Shown one piece after another: positions 26,392 to 34,509 of a DNA stretch of 64,000 nucleotides. The stretch is from Bradyrhizobium sp. LMTR 3 (GTDB taxonomy: Bacteria; Pseudomonadota; Alphaproteobacteria; Rhizobiales; Xanthobacteraceae). Every line of letters begins with the position of its first letter. Position 1 is the stretch's first letter. The notes beneath the pieces are model-generated. The model was not told where the DNA came from. It did not search any database and saw nothing but the letters and a program-made list of their open reading frames with translations. The DNA is taken from the NCBI RefSeq assembly GCF_001693485.1, contig NZ_MAXC01000049.1, positions 186,001 through 250,000 of the forward strand. The letters are read 5' to 3'. Made by a program: the position numbers and the translations under genes.

Positions 26392-27515
26392 TTATTCTCT
26401 TTCGAAGCTGACGCGCTTGTCGACGCAAAATAGGCCGCGACATCGTCGATCTGCTGCTCGTTTAGAGACCGCGCGATAGGCGCCATGATCGGATCGGTTG
26501 CTGAGGAGGATGTGACTCCCTTCCTCCAATTCCGCAGCCTATTGACGATGTAGGTGGCATGCTGTTCCGAGAGACGCGGATAGACGTTGAGCGCTGACGC
26601 GCTGTGACAATCCCTACATGCAGGAATTTTTGCATTCGGATCCCCCCGCGTCGCGAGCTCGCGCCCACGCTCGACGGCCGCAGCGTTCTCCAATCGGTTC
26701 GGCGCGCCCGGCCGCGCAAGGCCCGCGTAATAGCGTGCTACCCGCTCACGTTCGGCGGGGGAGAGTCCGCTCGCCACCGGCTGCATGATGCCGCTCGCAC
26801 GGCGCCCCGCGGCGAAGTCTTCCAGCGCCGCAATCAGAAACTCGGCGGGCTGGCCGTGCAGCACCGGTACCAGGTGGCTTTTCGGTCCGCGGCCGTCCGC
26901 ACCATGACAACGCGCGCAGGCGCTCATCGCCCCCGACGTATCCTCGGTGGTAGCGATCTCTCTCCCAATCTGCGGTCGAATTGACAAGCCGCCAAGCGCT
27001 AATTCGCGATAGGCCGCCGCATCAAGGGTGGGCAGTCGCCTGAGAAATGCGACTATCGCCCATACTTCGTCGTCGCGCTGCGTCGCGACCCAGGCCGGCA
27101 TGCCGGTGTACTTGATGCCATGTTTGACAATCCAGAACAGCTCCCGATCGCGCCAATCCCGCACCGCCGTCGAAAGGTCAGGTGGGGAAGGCAACATGCT
27201 TTGCGCGATCGGATCGGTCGGAACGCCTGGTGCGCCGTGGCAATAGGCGCATCCATCGTGGAAATGAGCGGCGCCGAGTGCCGAAAGATCGTCGCTGTAG
27301 GTTTGCGGGGCCCCGATGCCAAGCGCATGAGTCCTTACGGAATTACGCATTCCGAATGTAAGAATGGCGTTGGTCAGCGCGAAGTGGCCACGACTTGCCG
27401 CAACGCTGTAAAGACCGGACCAAGCGAAGAGAAAGCCGCCGAGCACGATTGCGATCAGGCCATAGAGAATGAAACGGATGGTTCGTATCAGGCGTGGGCG
27501 TGAAACGAGGGGCAT
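26388..27515 (-). CDS. membrane-anchored tri-heme cytochrome c
   Basis: 375 residues. An uncleaved-looking N-terminal helix (FILYGLIAIVLGGFLFAWSGLY) anchors the protein. Three haem c sites follow in separate domains: CAYCH, CARCH and CRDCH, each with a later Met candidate (YTGMPAW, SGIMQPVASG, PIMAPIAR). The last two domains resemble the di-heme cytochrome c4 type. Co-transcription with the oxidase suggests it delivers electrons to subunit II, possibly from PQQ or molybdenum dehydrogenases of the periplasm. I do not know a symbol. Confidence 0.88.
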   Translation of the reverse strand: MPLVSRPRLIRTIRFILYGLIAIVLGGFLFAWSGLYSVAASRGHFALTNAILTFGMRNSVRTHALGIGAPQTYSDDLSALGAAHFHDGCAYCHGAPGVPTDPIAQSMLPSPPDLSTAVRDWRDRELFWIVKHGIKYTGMPAWVATQRDDEVWAIVAFLRRLPTLDAAAYRELALGGLSIRPQIGREIATTEDTSGAMSACARCHGADGRGPKSHLVPVLHGQPAEFLIAALEDFAAGRRASGIMQPVASGLSPAERERVARYYAGLARPGAPNRLENAAAVERGRELATRGDPNAKIPACRDCHSASALNVYPRLSEQHATYIVNRLRNWRKGVTSSSATDPIMAPIARSLNEQQIDDVAAYFASTSASASKENK

Positions 27516-27517
27516 CG

Positions 27518-28183
27518 CTAGCGGCCGATGGAGAGCCTGCCGTCCGGCATGGGAGCCGCCGATATTTCCGTGCGTGTTATTAACTGCACGGTGATGATCA
27601 CGGCCGCGACCAGATAGCTGAGTGGACAGGCTGTGATCATGAGCAGGCCGGCGAGATGTTGATCCTCCAGCGCGTGATGCAATGAGAAATGTTTGGGAGC
27701 GTCAGCAAGATGGCCCGTGAACCCATAAAGTGTTCTCGGCGCGAAGATGAGCAGCGCCGCAAGCAGACATGTCAGTTTTCCAGAAAGCAGGAGCGCCGGA
27801 ATTGTCTGCCACCGCGAAGCGGCGGAAGTGGTCAGCAGGGACAACCAGAAGAACAGCGCAGCCAGCAACAGAGCTGCGTGGAACGTCAAACCAGCCGCCG
27901 GAGACCGGAGGAGAAGGTGATGGACCGCGGGGGAATGCCAGGTCCAGAGCAGAACAATCTGAAGGAAAGTCGCGGTCCAGAGCCAGCACGGTCGGGTGCC
28001 GCCGGTGTGCCGACGAGTAACGATCAGCGCGGCGACCAAGGGCGCGATGATATTCATCGACGCGATATGCAGCATCATATGGGTCGAGAAATGACCAAGA
28101 TCGTAAACCAAAAGCACCGCCGCCGCGGTCAAGAGAACGGCAGTAGCGCTCGCGATGGCAGGACTGGTCATCCGGACGTTCAA
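27518..28183 (-). CDS. ctaG: cytochrome c oxidase assembly factor CtaG, caa3 type
   Basis: 221 residues with about six hydrophobic segments. The family motif HFSTHMMLHIASMNIIAPLVA, with its His/Met ladder, is clear; FTGHLADAPKHFSLHHALEDQHLAGLLM near the end is also typical (motifs given in part). It belongs to the membrane CtaG family needed for caa3 oxidase assembly, probably CuB delivery, and is unrelated to the Cox11-type CtaG. It begins the operon that runs down to 22517. An ATG four codons in (28171) is an alternative start. Confidence 0.85.
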   Translation of the reverse strand: MNVRMTSPAIASATAVLLTAAAVLLVYDLGHFSTHMMLHIASMNIIAPLVAALIVTRRHTGGTRPCWLWTATFLQIVLLWTWHSPAVHHLLLRSPAAGLTFHAALLLAALFFWLSLLTTSAASRWQTIPALLLSGKLTCLLAALLIFAPRTLYGFTGHLADAPKHFSLHHALEDQHLAGLLMITACPLSYLVAAVIITVQLITRTEISAAPMPDGRLSIGR

Positions 28184-28349
28184 CAGTCTGGCTAATCGCC
28201 CTCAACGGGCACCAAACATCAAGTCTAAGTTCCCAAAGATGTTCCCGACGGCGCTGTTGGCGGTGGACGGCGCCTAGGAACCTACAGGACAAAACGGCAT
28301 TGAAAGATGCACCGTTCATGGTTCGCAGACGCGAAACAGGAGCATGTGC

Positions 28350-28772
28350 ATGACGCGGAAATCGATCTGGACGCGGTACGGCTTCGCCTGGGTCACTTTG
28401 ACCTTGTTTCTGATCACGCTGACCGGTCACTGGATATTCGGTTGGTATGCCTACGCGAACGAGCAGCTTGCTCTGCAGCAGCCAGCGGAAATCGGCGATT
28501 ACACCGTGCAGATGATGCGCGACACGCTGGAGAATTGGCAATCTGAGTTCTTGCAGTTGCTTTGGCAGGTCGCGGGCCTGGCCATTCTGCTGCACGTCGG
28601 CTCGCCGCAATCCAAGGAGGGCGACGACCGGATCGAGGCCAAGATCGACGCTATATTGCTTGCTGTGGAGCCGAAGAAAGGCGACAGCCTCCTGAAGGAA
28701 ATCGACGACGAATATGAAGGGCGTCATACGGACGCGCGCTTTGTACGGATGCTGGAGCGTCGATATAGCTGA
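28350..28772 (+). CDS. small two-helix membrane protein of unknown function
   Basis: 140 residues. The ATG at 28350 is chosen over the one at 28344 because AGGAG at 28338-28342 is 7 nt away, the proper spacing. Two membrane segments (YGFAWVTLTLFLITLTGHWIFGW and SEFLQLLWQVAGLAILLHVG) flank a short external loop with ENWQSEF. A charged cytoplasmic tail follows. It resembles a family I recall as DUF6766, without certainty. It is divergent from the oxidase operon, and nothing else suggests its job. Confidence 0.7.
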   Translation: MTRKSIWTRYGFAWVTLTLFLITLTGHWIFGWYAYANEQLALQQPAEIGDYTVQMMRDTLENWQSEFLQLLWQVAGLAILLHVGSPQSKEGDDRIEAKIDAILLAVEPKKGDSLLKEIDDEYEGRHTDARFVRMLERRYS

Positions 28773-28875
28773 GCCCACCGTCGGCCAGTGATGCGGCATC
28801 GCTGCCGACGAGAGTGACTCGCCCTGATTCCCTGTTGTACGATCCTGATCGACGACAACCCGGGATGTATCCGCA

Positions 28876-30045
28876 ATGGCGAAAATCAGGATCGGTCTGG
28901 CCGGCTGCGGCTTCGTGTCCGAGCTGCACATGCACGCCTATCGGCGCGTTTATGGCGTGGATGTCGAGGTCAGGGCTGTTGCGGCGAGGGGTGACCATGT
29001 CCTCGAGTTTGGCAATCGCCATCAGATCCCGACGGTGTACCGCAGCTTTCGCGATCTGATCGCGGACCGCGATCTCGATGTGATCGACATCTGCACGCCG
29101 CCCAATCTGCACACTTCAATGATTGTCGATGCGATGCAGGCCGGCAAACACGTTATCTGCGAAAAGCCGTTCGCCGGCTATTTCGGCCGGGATGGCGACA
29201 AGGCGCCGATCGGCAAGCACGTGCCGAAGGCATTAATGTATGAGCGCGTGCTGGACGAAATGGCGAAGACCCGTGCGGCGATCAACAGGACCGGCAAGCT
29301 CTTCATGTATGCGGAGGACTGGATTTACGCGCCGGCGGTGACCAAGACCGCCGAGATCCTCAAGGCCACGAAAGACAAAATCCTGTTCATGAAGGGGGAG
29401 GAGAGCCACTCCGGCTCGCACGCGGCGCACGCAGCGCAATGGGCGATGACCGGCGGCGGCTCGCTGATCAGGATGGGATGTCATCCGCTCTCGGCGGTGC
29501 TTTATCTCAAGCAGGTTGAGGCAAAGGCTCGCGGCGAGACGATCAGCGTTGCGAGCGTGACATGTGACGTCGGCAATGTCACGGCTATCCTCAAACCGGA
29601 GGAGCGCACCTACATCAAGGCCAATCCGGTCGACGTCGAGGATTGGGGCACGCTCACGGTGACCTTCTCCGACAGCACCAAGGCGACGGTGTTTTCCGGC
29701 GACATGATCATGGGCGGCGTCCGCAACCTGATCGAGACCTATACCAATGGCGGCTCGCTGTTCGCCAACATCACGCCGAACACGCACATGATGAGCTACC
29801 AGACCAGCGAGGAGAAGCTCGCCGGCATCTACATCACTGAAAAGGTCGACCGCAAGACCGGCTGGCAATATGTCTGCCTCGAGGAGGAATGGACGCGCGG
29901 CTATACGCAGGAAATCCAGGACTTCATGGAGTGCGTCGCCAGCGGCCGGCAACCGCTCTCCGATCTGGCGCTGGCCTTCGAGACGATCAAAGTCAACTAC
30001 GCCGGCTATTGGGCGGCTGAGGAAGGACGGCGCGTCACGCTGTGA
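28876..30045 (+). CDS. Gfo/Idh/MocA-family NAD(P)-dependent oxidoreductase
   Basis: 389 residues. Rossmann motif RIGLAGCGFVSELHMHAY at the N-terminus, DVIDICTPPNLHT and the signature Lys in VICEKPFAGYF at about residue 98. The C-terminal beta domain has GGGSLIRMGCHPLSAVLYL with the usual His. Members oxidise sugars, inositols or related polyols. An insertion around GRDGDKAPIGKHVPKALMYERV after the EKP motif is longer than usual. It stands alone, followed by palindromic repeats and an unrelated convergent gene, so the substrate is unknown. Confidence 0.85.
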   Translation: MAKIRIGLAGCGFVSELHMHAYRRVYGVDVEVRAVAARGDHVLEFGNRHQIPTVYRSFRDLIADRDLDVIDICTPPNLHTSMIVDAMQAGKHVICEKPFAGYFGRDGDKAPIGKHVPKALMYERVLDEMAKTRAAINRTGKLFMYAEDWIYAPAVTKTAEILKATKDKILFMKGEESHSGSHAAHAAQWAMTGGGSLIRMGCHPLSAVLYLKQVEAKARGETISVASVTCDVGNVTAILKPEERTYIKANPVDVEDWGTLTVTFSDSTKATVFSGDMIMGGVRNLIETYTNGGSLFANITPNTHMMSYQTSEEKLAGIYITEKVDRKTGWQYVCLEEEWTRGYTQEIQDFMECVASGRQPLSDLALAFETIKVNYAGYWAAEEGRRVTL

Positions 30046-30050
30046 GCCGT

Positions 30051-30220
30051 GACCCCTCTCTTCCTTCTCCCTTTGTGGGAGAAGGTGGCGCGCGCAGCGC
30101 GCCGGATGAGGGGTGCTATCCGCTGACTCAATTGCGAGAGGTTCACGCGCGGAGAGAGACCCCTCACCCGGCTTCGATGCGAAGCATCGAAGCCACCCTC
30201 TCCCACAAGGGGAGAGGGTG
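30051..30220. repeat. pair of facing palindromic intergenic repeats
   Basis: A roughly 64-bp element at 30051-30114 and an inverted, diverged copy at about 30159-30220 face each other. Each has a CCTTCTCCC/CTCTCCC-type flank with TGTGGGAGA and a GATGAGGGG/CCCCTCA end. Each also has its own inner hairpin: GGCGCGC-gca-GCGCGCC at 30087-30103, and GCTTCGATGC-gaa-GCATCGAAGC at 30171-30193. This matches the abundant intergenic palindromes of bradyrhizobial genomes. It could also act as a bidirectional terminator between the convergent genes. Confidence 0.75.
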
Positions 30221-30230
30221 AAAGATCGGC

Positions 30231-31541
30231 TTACACCGCGTAGACCGATGACTTCGGCAGCGGGAACACCGGGTCCTGCGTCCTGATGTTGGTGGGCCAG
30301 ACCACCGAGATATGCTCGCCGGCATTTTGCATCACGACCGGCGTCGAGCGCTCGTTCTGGCCGGAAAGCGGCGTGCCGGGCCGATAGAATTTAACGCCGT
30401 AGCCCTGGATGGTGCCGCCCGGCGGGATGTCCACGTCGAGCGCCGCCTTGCGAACCGCTTCGGGATCGAAGCCGCCGTATTTCTCCTTTGCCACGGGCAG
30501 CACGTTGTTGAGCAGGATCCAGGTCTGGTTGAAACCCATCGAGCAATGCGGCGGAACGTCGGTCGCGCTGGTTTTTTCCTTGTAGCGGGCGACCATCACC
30601 TTGGTGAGATCGCCGATGCCGGGTGCGAGTTTCGCGGGATCGAGCAATTGCGCCGGCACCGGATCGATGTTGCAGAAATTGTCGATGTCCGCGCCGAAGG
30701 TCGCGCGCAACTTGTCGAGCTGGCTGTAGCCTGCGCCGGCGCCGAACAGCATCTTGAACTTGAGGCCGTTCTCGCGCGCCTGGCGCAGGAACAGAGTGAT
30801 GTCCGGATTGTATCCGGCATGAGAAATCACATCAGCCCTGGCGCGTTTGATCTTGGTCACCAGCACCGACAGGTCGGGGGCGGACGCAGAATAGCCTTCC
30901 TTGAGCACGACTTGCAGGCCGGCCTCCTTCGCATAGGCTTCGTCGGCCACGGCAACGCCGACCCCGTAGGGGCCATCCTCGTGAATCAGCGCGACCTTGA
31001 CGTCTTTGGGCTCCATGCCGAGCTTGGCTTTGGCGTGCTCGCTGATGAAGCTCGCAAAGGCCTGGCCATACTGGTCGGAATGAATCTGTGCGCGGAAGAC
31101 GTATTGCAGGTTCTTGTCCTTGAACACGGCGGTCGAAACCGCAGTCGTGATCCAGAGAATCTTCTTCTGCTGTTCGACCTTGGCCGAGAGCGGAACCGCG
31201 TGCGAACTCGCATAGACACCGTTGATGATGTCGATCTTCTCCTGGTCGATCAGGCGATTGGCCTCATTGATCGCCACATCCGGCTTGCTCTGGGAATCGG
31301 CAGCGACAGGGACAACCTTGTACTTGCCTCCGATGCCGCCCTTCTCGTTGACGAGATCGATGGCAATCTGCGCGCCGATCGAGGAGGCGACCGACCCGCC
31401 CGCGGCAAAGGGGCCGGTCAAGTCGTAGATCAGGCCGATGCGCACCGTCTCGGCTTGTGCCTGCGCGCGGGTCCAATCGAAGCTGAATGCGGCGGCGGCC
31501 GCTGCAGAAGTCTTCAGCAGTGTTCTGCGTGAAGTCGGCAT
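30231..31541 (-). CDS. ABC transporter substrate-binding protein, branched-chain amino acid (LivK) type
   Basis: 436 residues. The N-terminus MPTSRRTLLKTSAAAAAAF has a twin-arginine-like motif, so export may be by Tat. Type 1 binding-protein fold: VRIGLIYDLTGPFAAGG, GAQIAIDLVNEKGGIGGK, and INGVYASSHAVPLSAKVEQQ in the first lobe. No permease or ATPase genes adjoin it, so it is an orphan that must share a transporter encoded elsewhere. The ligand cannot be read; family members bind amino acids, amides, aromatic acids or urea. Confidence 0.87.
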   Translation of the reverse strand: MPTSRRTLLKTSAAAAAAFSFDWTRAQAQAETVRIGLIYDLTGPFAAGGSVASSIGAQIAIDLVNEKGGIGGKYKVVPVAADSQSKPDVAINEANRLIDQEKIDIINGVYASSHAVPLSAKVEQQKKILWITTAVSTAVFKDKNLQYVFRAQIHSDQYGQAFASFISEHAKAKLGMEPKDVKVALIHEDGPYGVGVAVADEAYAKEAGLQVVLKEGYSASAPDLSVLVTKIKRARADVISHAGYNPDITLFLRQARENGLKFKMLFGAGAGYSQLDKLRATFGADIDNFCNIDPVPAQLLDPAKLAPGIGDLTKVMVARYKEKTSATDVPPHCSMGFNQTWILLNNVLPVAKEKYGGFDPEAVRKAALDVDIPPGGTIQGYGVKFYRPGTPLSGQNERSTPVVMQNAGEHISVVWPTNIRTQDPVFPLPKSSVYAV

Positions 31542-32020
31542 CGTCTCCTCCCACTGAATTATTATTATCGCCGGGACTGGTTCTTCCGGTTTTCAGTCAA
31601 GTATTTGGAGAATACGGCGGGAAGTCAACCTGCGCGCATGCTCGTCATGGGGCACTTGTGGCAGTGCAAACGTGTGGTGGGGCAGGCGCGAGGGCAGGGC
31701 TCTGAAGTCCAGCGACTCCCATGAGGCCGCCAGGCTGGCGCTTCGTATTGAAGAGACCGATACCGAACGCGAGGTTGCGTTCGAACTGACTGTCCGCCTT
31801 CGGGCGGCGAAGGCTTGCCGATCTCGCGCAGCGCCTGGAACGCGACTAAATGCGATTTGTTGCGATTGGGTCAGACAAACCAAGTGGTGTTGAAAACAGT
31901 AAGGCCGCACTAACAAAATTTGTCCGCCGCCTCTTTTTGGCCGAGTTCAACCTTTCAGTTTGTCAAATCATCGCACATCCGCCATCACTCCATGGCATCA
32001 GTGCAGAAAGCGAGACGAAA
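31542..32020. other. gene-free stretch between binding protein and Rieske genes
   Basis: 479 bp between divergent genes. I find no credible coding frame: short open stretches lack ribosome-binding sites and family resemblance. It should contain the promoters of both flanking genes. A stretch richer in A+T lies at about 31890-31980, upstream of the Rieske gene. Confidence 0.4.
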
Positions 32021-32614
32021 ATGTCATCGCCTTCAGATCAGACTCGGCGCACAATCATCCTGACCGCCCTCGCAACTGCGGTGCACGTATCGGCGCCTCG
32101 ATCGGCCGCTGCCGAGGAAGACGCCCCCGGCAGCGACCTGCGACCTCAAAAGGCCGACGTCCTGGTTTTCGCTGAAGGAGATCATGCGGGTGAAGTGATC
32201 AAGCCGCAGGATCTCGCAGCCGGCGGACCAGCCGTGCGCGCTTGGCCAAAGGATCCCAAAACCTCAGTGGTCCGCAAAGGCTCGCGGTTGAATGAGGTGG
32301 TGGTCGTAAAGCTCGATCCAGCCGAACTTGATGACAGCACGCGCCCACGATCGGCTGATGGCATCGTTGCGTATTCTGCGATTTGTTCCCACGCGGGGTG
32401 CCCGATCACGGCCTGGGGAAAGGCAGCGCAGGGCGAAAAGGACGTCCTTAAATGCGTTTGCCATAATTCCGAGTTTGATCCCCGACAAAGCGCGCAAGTG
32501 GTGTTCGGTCCGGCGCCGCGGCGCCTCGCAGCACTTCCCTTGGCCGTCGCTGACGGCTCGCTCACGGTGGCTGGAACATTCGTTGGAAAGGCAGGAGCAC
32601 AGCAAGGAGGGTGA
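32021..32614 (+). CDS. exported Rieske [2Fe-2S] protein
   Basis: 197 residues from the ATG at 32021. The N-terminus has twin arginines before a hydrophobic stretch (TRRTIILTALATAVHVSA), consistent with Tat export of a folded iron-sulfur protein. Rieske box 1 is CSHAGC and box 2 is CVCHNSEFDP, including the second cysteine of each box that makes the stabilising disulfide, so a high potential is expected. It lies 66 bp before a PQQ alcohol dehydrogenase and is probably co-transcribed, suggesting a periplasmic electron carrier for it. It lacks the long anchor of bc1 Rieske subunits and there is no cytochrome b gene nearby. Confidence 0.85.
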   Translation: MSSPSDQTRRTIILTALATAVHVSAPRSAAAEEDAPGSDLRPQKADVLVFAEGDHAGEVIKPQDLAAGGPAVRAWPKDPKTSVVRKGSRLNEVVVVKLDPAELDDSTRPRSADGIVAYSAICSHAGCPITAWGKAAQGEKDVLKCVCHNSEFDPRQSAQVVFGPAPRRLAALPLAVADGSLTVAGTFVGKAGAQQGG

Positions 32615-32680
32615 CGGCGGCCTGCATAAGATGCGCACGACCGACAAGAGATAAAGAAAACAAACAGGGAGGTAGCGTCT

Positions 32681-34408
32681 ATGACCATGAAGCAATGGCT
32701 GTTGCCGAGCTTGTTCGCGTCAACATGCCTGTTCTCAATCGCCGCCGGTGCGAGCCCGATCGAGAGGTACAGTCCGGTGACGGCCGATCGCCTCAAGAAC
32801 CCGGAACCCGGCAACTGGATGCTCTATCGGCGGACTTACGATGGGCAGGGATATAGCCCGCTTAGCCAGATCAACACTTCGAATGTCAAAGACCTGGTGC
32901 CGGTGTGGACTTTCTCGACCGGCGTGGTGGAAGGGCACCAGTCGCCTCCGGTCGTCAACAATGGCGTCATGTTCGTCACGACACCGCAAGGTCAGATAAT
33001 CGCCCTCAACGCCAAGACGGGTGACGAGTACTGGCGATACAAACGGCAACTCCCCGACGATCTATTCCAACTGCATCCAACCAACCGCGGCGTAGGCTTG
33101 TGGCAGGACAAGCTGTATCTGGCCACGACGGATGATCATGTGGTGGCTCTCGACGCGAAGACCGGCAAGGTGCTCTGGGATACCAAGGTTCAGGACTACA
33201 AGAAGGGTCAATACCTGACCCTGATGCCCCTGGTGGTCGACGGCAAGGTCATCGTCGGTGGCTCGGGCGGTGAGTTCGGCATTCGCGGCTATGTCGTCGC
33301 GTTCGACGCCGATACCGGCAAGGAACTGTGGCGGACCTTCACCATACCGGGGCCGGGCGAGCCGGGCCACGAAACATGGAGCGGTGACGACTGGAAATCG
33401 GGTGGTGCGCCCGCCTGGATGACTGGCAACTACGATGTCGAGACCAGGACAATCTACTGGGGCACCGGCAATGCCGCACCTTGGCCCGGGGAAACGCATC
33501 CCGGCGACAATCTTTACGCGACCTCGGTGCTTGCGCTCGACCCGGACAGCGGAAAGATCAAATCATACTTCCAGTACCATCAAAACGATTCCTGGGACTG
33601 GGACGAGGTGGATGCGCCGATGCTGGTCGATCTGCAGAGAGACGGCCGCACCATCAAGAGCCTTATCCATCCGGGGCGCAACGCGATCTTCTGGGTGCTC
33701 GAGCGTAAGCCGGAGGGCATCAAATACGTGGCTGGCTGGCCATTCGTTTATACCGACGTCTGGAAGGGTATCGAGCCGAGCGGCAAGCCGATCGTCGATC
33801 CTGCTCATAAGCCCGGCATTGGCAAGCGGGTCGAATTCTGTCCATCATTGTGGGGCGGCAAGGATTGGCCGTCGGCGGCCTACAGCCAGAATACCCGCCT
33901 GGTCTACGTTCCCGCCAACGAGAATTTCTGCGGCGGCTTCACTGGCGAAAAGCTGCCGCTGGTGCCGGGTCAGCTCTGGCTCGGGACCAAGCCTGAAGAT
34001 ATCGGTCTGAAGGTTCGGCCGGGTGCCACGCATTTTGGCGAGTTGCAGGCGTGGGACCCCGCGACGGGAAAGAAGGTCTGGTCGCATAATTTCCCCAAAT
34101 CGCATCTGTTCGGTTCGGTGACGGTGACCGCCGGCGATCTGGTCCTGGTTGGTGGCACCAACGACCGGATGTTCCGCGCCTTTCACGCAAAGACCGGCGA
34201 ACTGCTCTGGGAGCAAAAGACCAACTCCGGCATCACGGGCATGCCGGTCGCGTACGAAGTGGACGGCACGCAGTATATCGCGGTGCAGTCCGGGTGGGGC
34301 GTTGACGCGCAACGCATCCAGGATGCTTTGGCGACCCAGAATAATGTCGGCATCGAGAATAACGTGCCGCAGGGCGGCGTCGTCTGGGTGTTCGCCGTCA
34401 AGAAGTGA
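32681..34408 (+). CDS. PQQ-dependent alcohol dehydrogenase, lanthanide-type active site, no vicinal disulfide
   Basis: 575 residues with GGGAGG 8 nt upstream of the ATG. Signal peptide to AAGAS. Quinoprotein propeller repeats (AKTGDEYWRY, DAKTGKVLWD, DPATGKKVWSH, HAKTGELLWEQ) are clear. The active-site segment NDSWDWDE gives catalytic Asp306 and a second acid Asp308, the D-x-D arrangement that selects lanthanides in XoxF, ExaF and PedH. The vicinal cysteine pair found in XoxF just before NRG is absent: the aligned residues are Gln130-Leu131. No haem c motif is present, so it needs an outside acceptor, possibly the Rieske protein before it. The substrate is unknown. It ends in a hairpin terminator. 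Confidence 0.9.
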   Translation: MTMKQWLLPSLFASTCLFSIAAGASPIERYSPVTADRLKNPEPGNWMLYRRTYDGQGYSPLSQINTSNVKDLVPVWTFSTGVVEGHQSPPVVNNGVMFVTTPQGQIIALNAKTGDEYWRYKRQLPDDLFQLHPTNRGVGLWQDKLYLATTDDHVVALDAKTGKVLWDTKVQDYKKGQYLTLMPLVVDGKVIVGGSGGEFGIRGYVVAFDADTGKELWRTFTIPGPGEPGHETWSGDDWKSGGAPAWMTGNYDVETRTIYWGTGNAAPWPGETHPGDNLYATSVLALDPDSGKIKSYFQYHQNDSWDWDEVDAPMLVDLQRDGRTIKSLIHPGRNAIFWVLERKPEGIKYVAGWPFVYTDVWKGIEPSGKPIVDPAHKPGIGKRVEFCPSLWGGKDWPSAAYSQNTRLVYVPANENFCGGFTGEKLPLVPGQLWLGTKPEDIGLKVRPGATHFGELQAWDPATGKKVWSHNFPKSHLFGSVTVTAGDLVLVGGTNDRMFRAFHAKTGELLWEQKTNSGITGMPVAYEVDGTQYIAVQSGWGVDAQRIQDALATQNNVGIENNVPQGGVVWVFAVKK

Positions 34409-34450
34409 TCGGCAGACATCAGGCTTGCTAGGTATCGATCAGAGATGAGA

Positions 34451-34480
34451 AAGGGCGGCGAACGAACGTTCGCCGCCCTT
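34451..34480. terminator. bidirectional intrinsic terminator
   Basis: AAGGGCGGCGAAC (34451-34463) pairs perfectly over 13 bp with GTTCGCCGCCCTT (34468-34480), loop GAAC. It sits between convergent genes (stops at 34408 and 34510), so it can end transcription from both. T-rich and A-rich flanks are short. Confidence 0.8.
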
Positions 34481-34509
34481 GTTCTGGCCGGTGCGGCCCA
34501 GCGTTCCCC

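Noticed and set aside
31672..31893. 73-codon plus-strand frame in the gap before the Rieske gene
   Set aside because: No ribosome-binding site, no resemblance to a family, and composition like chance open frames in GC-rich DNA.
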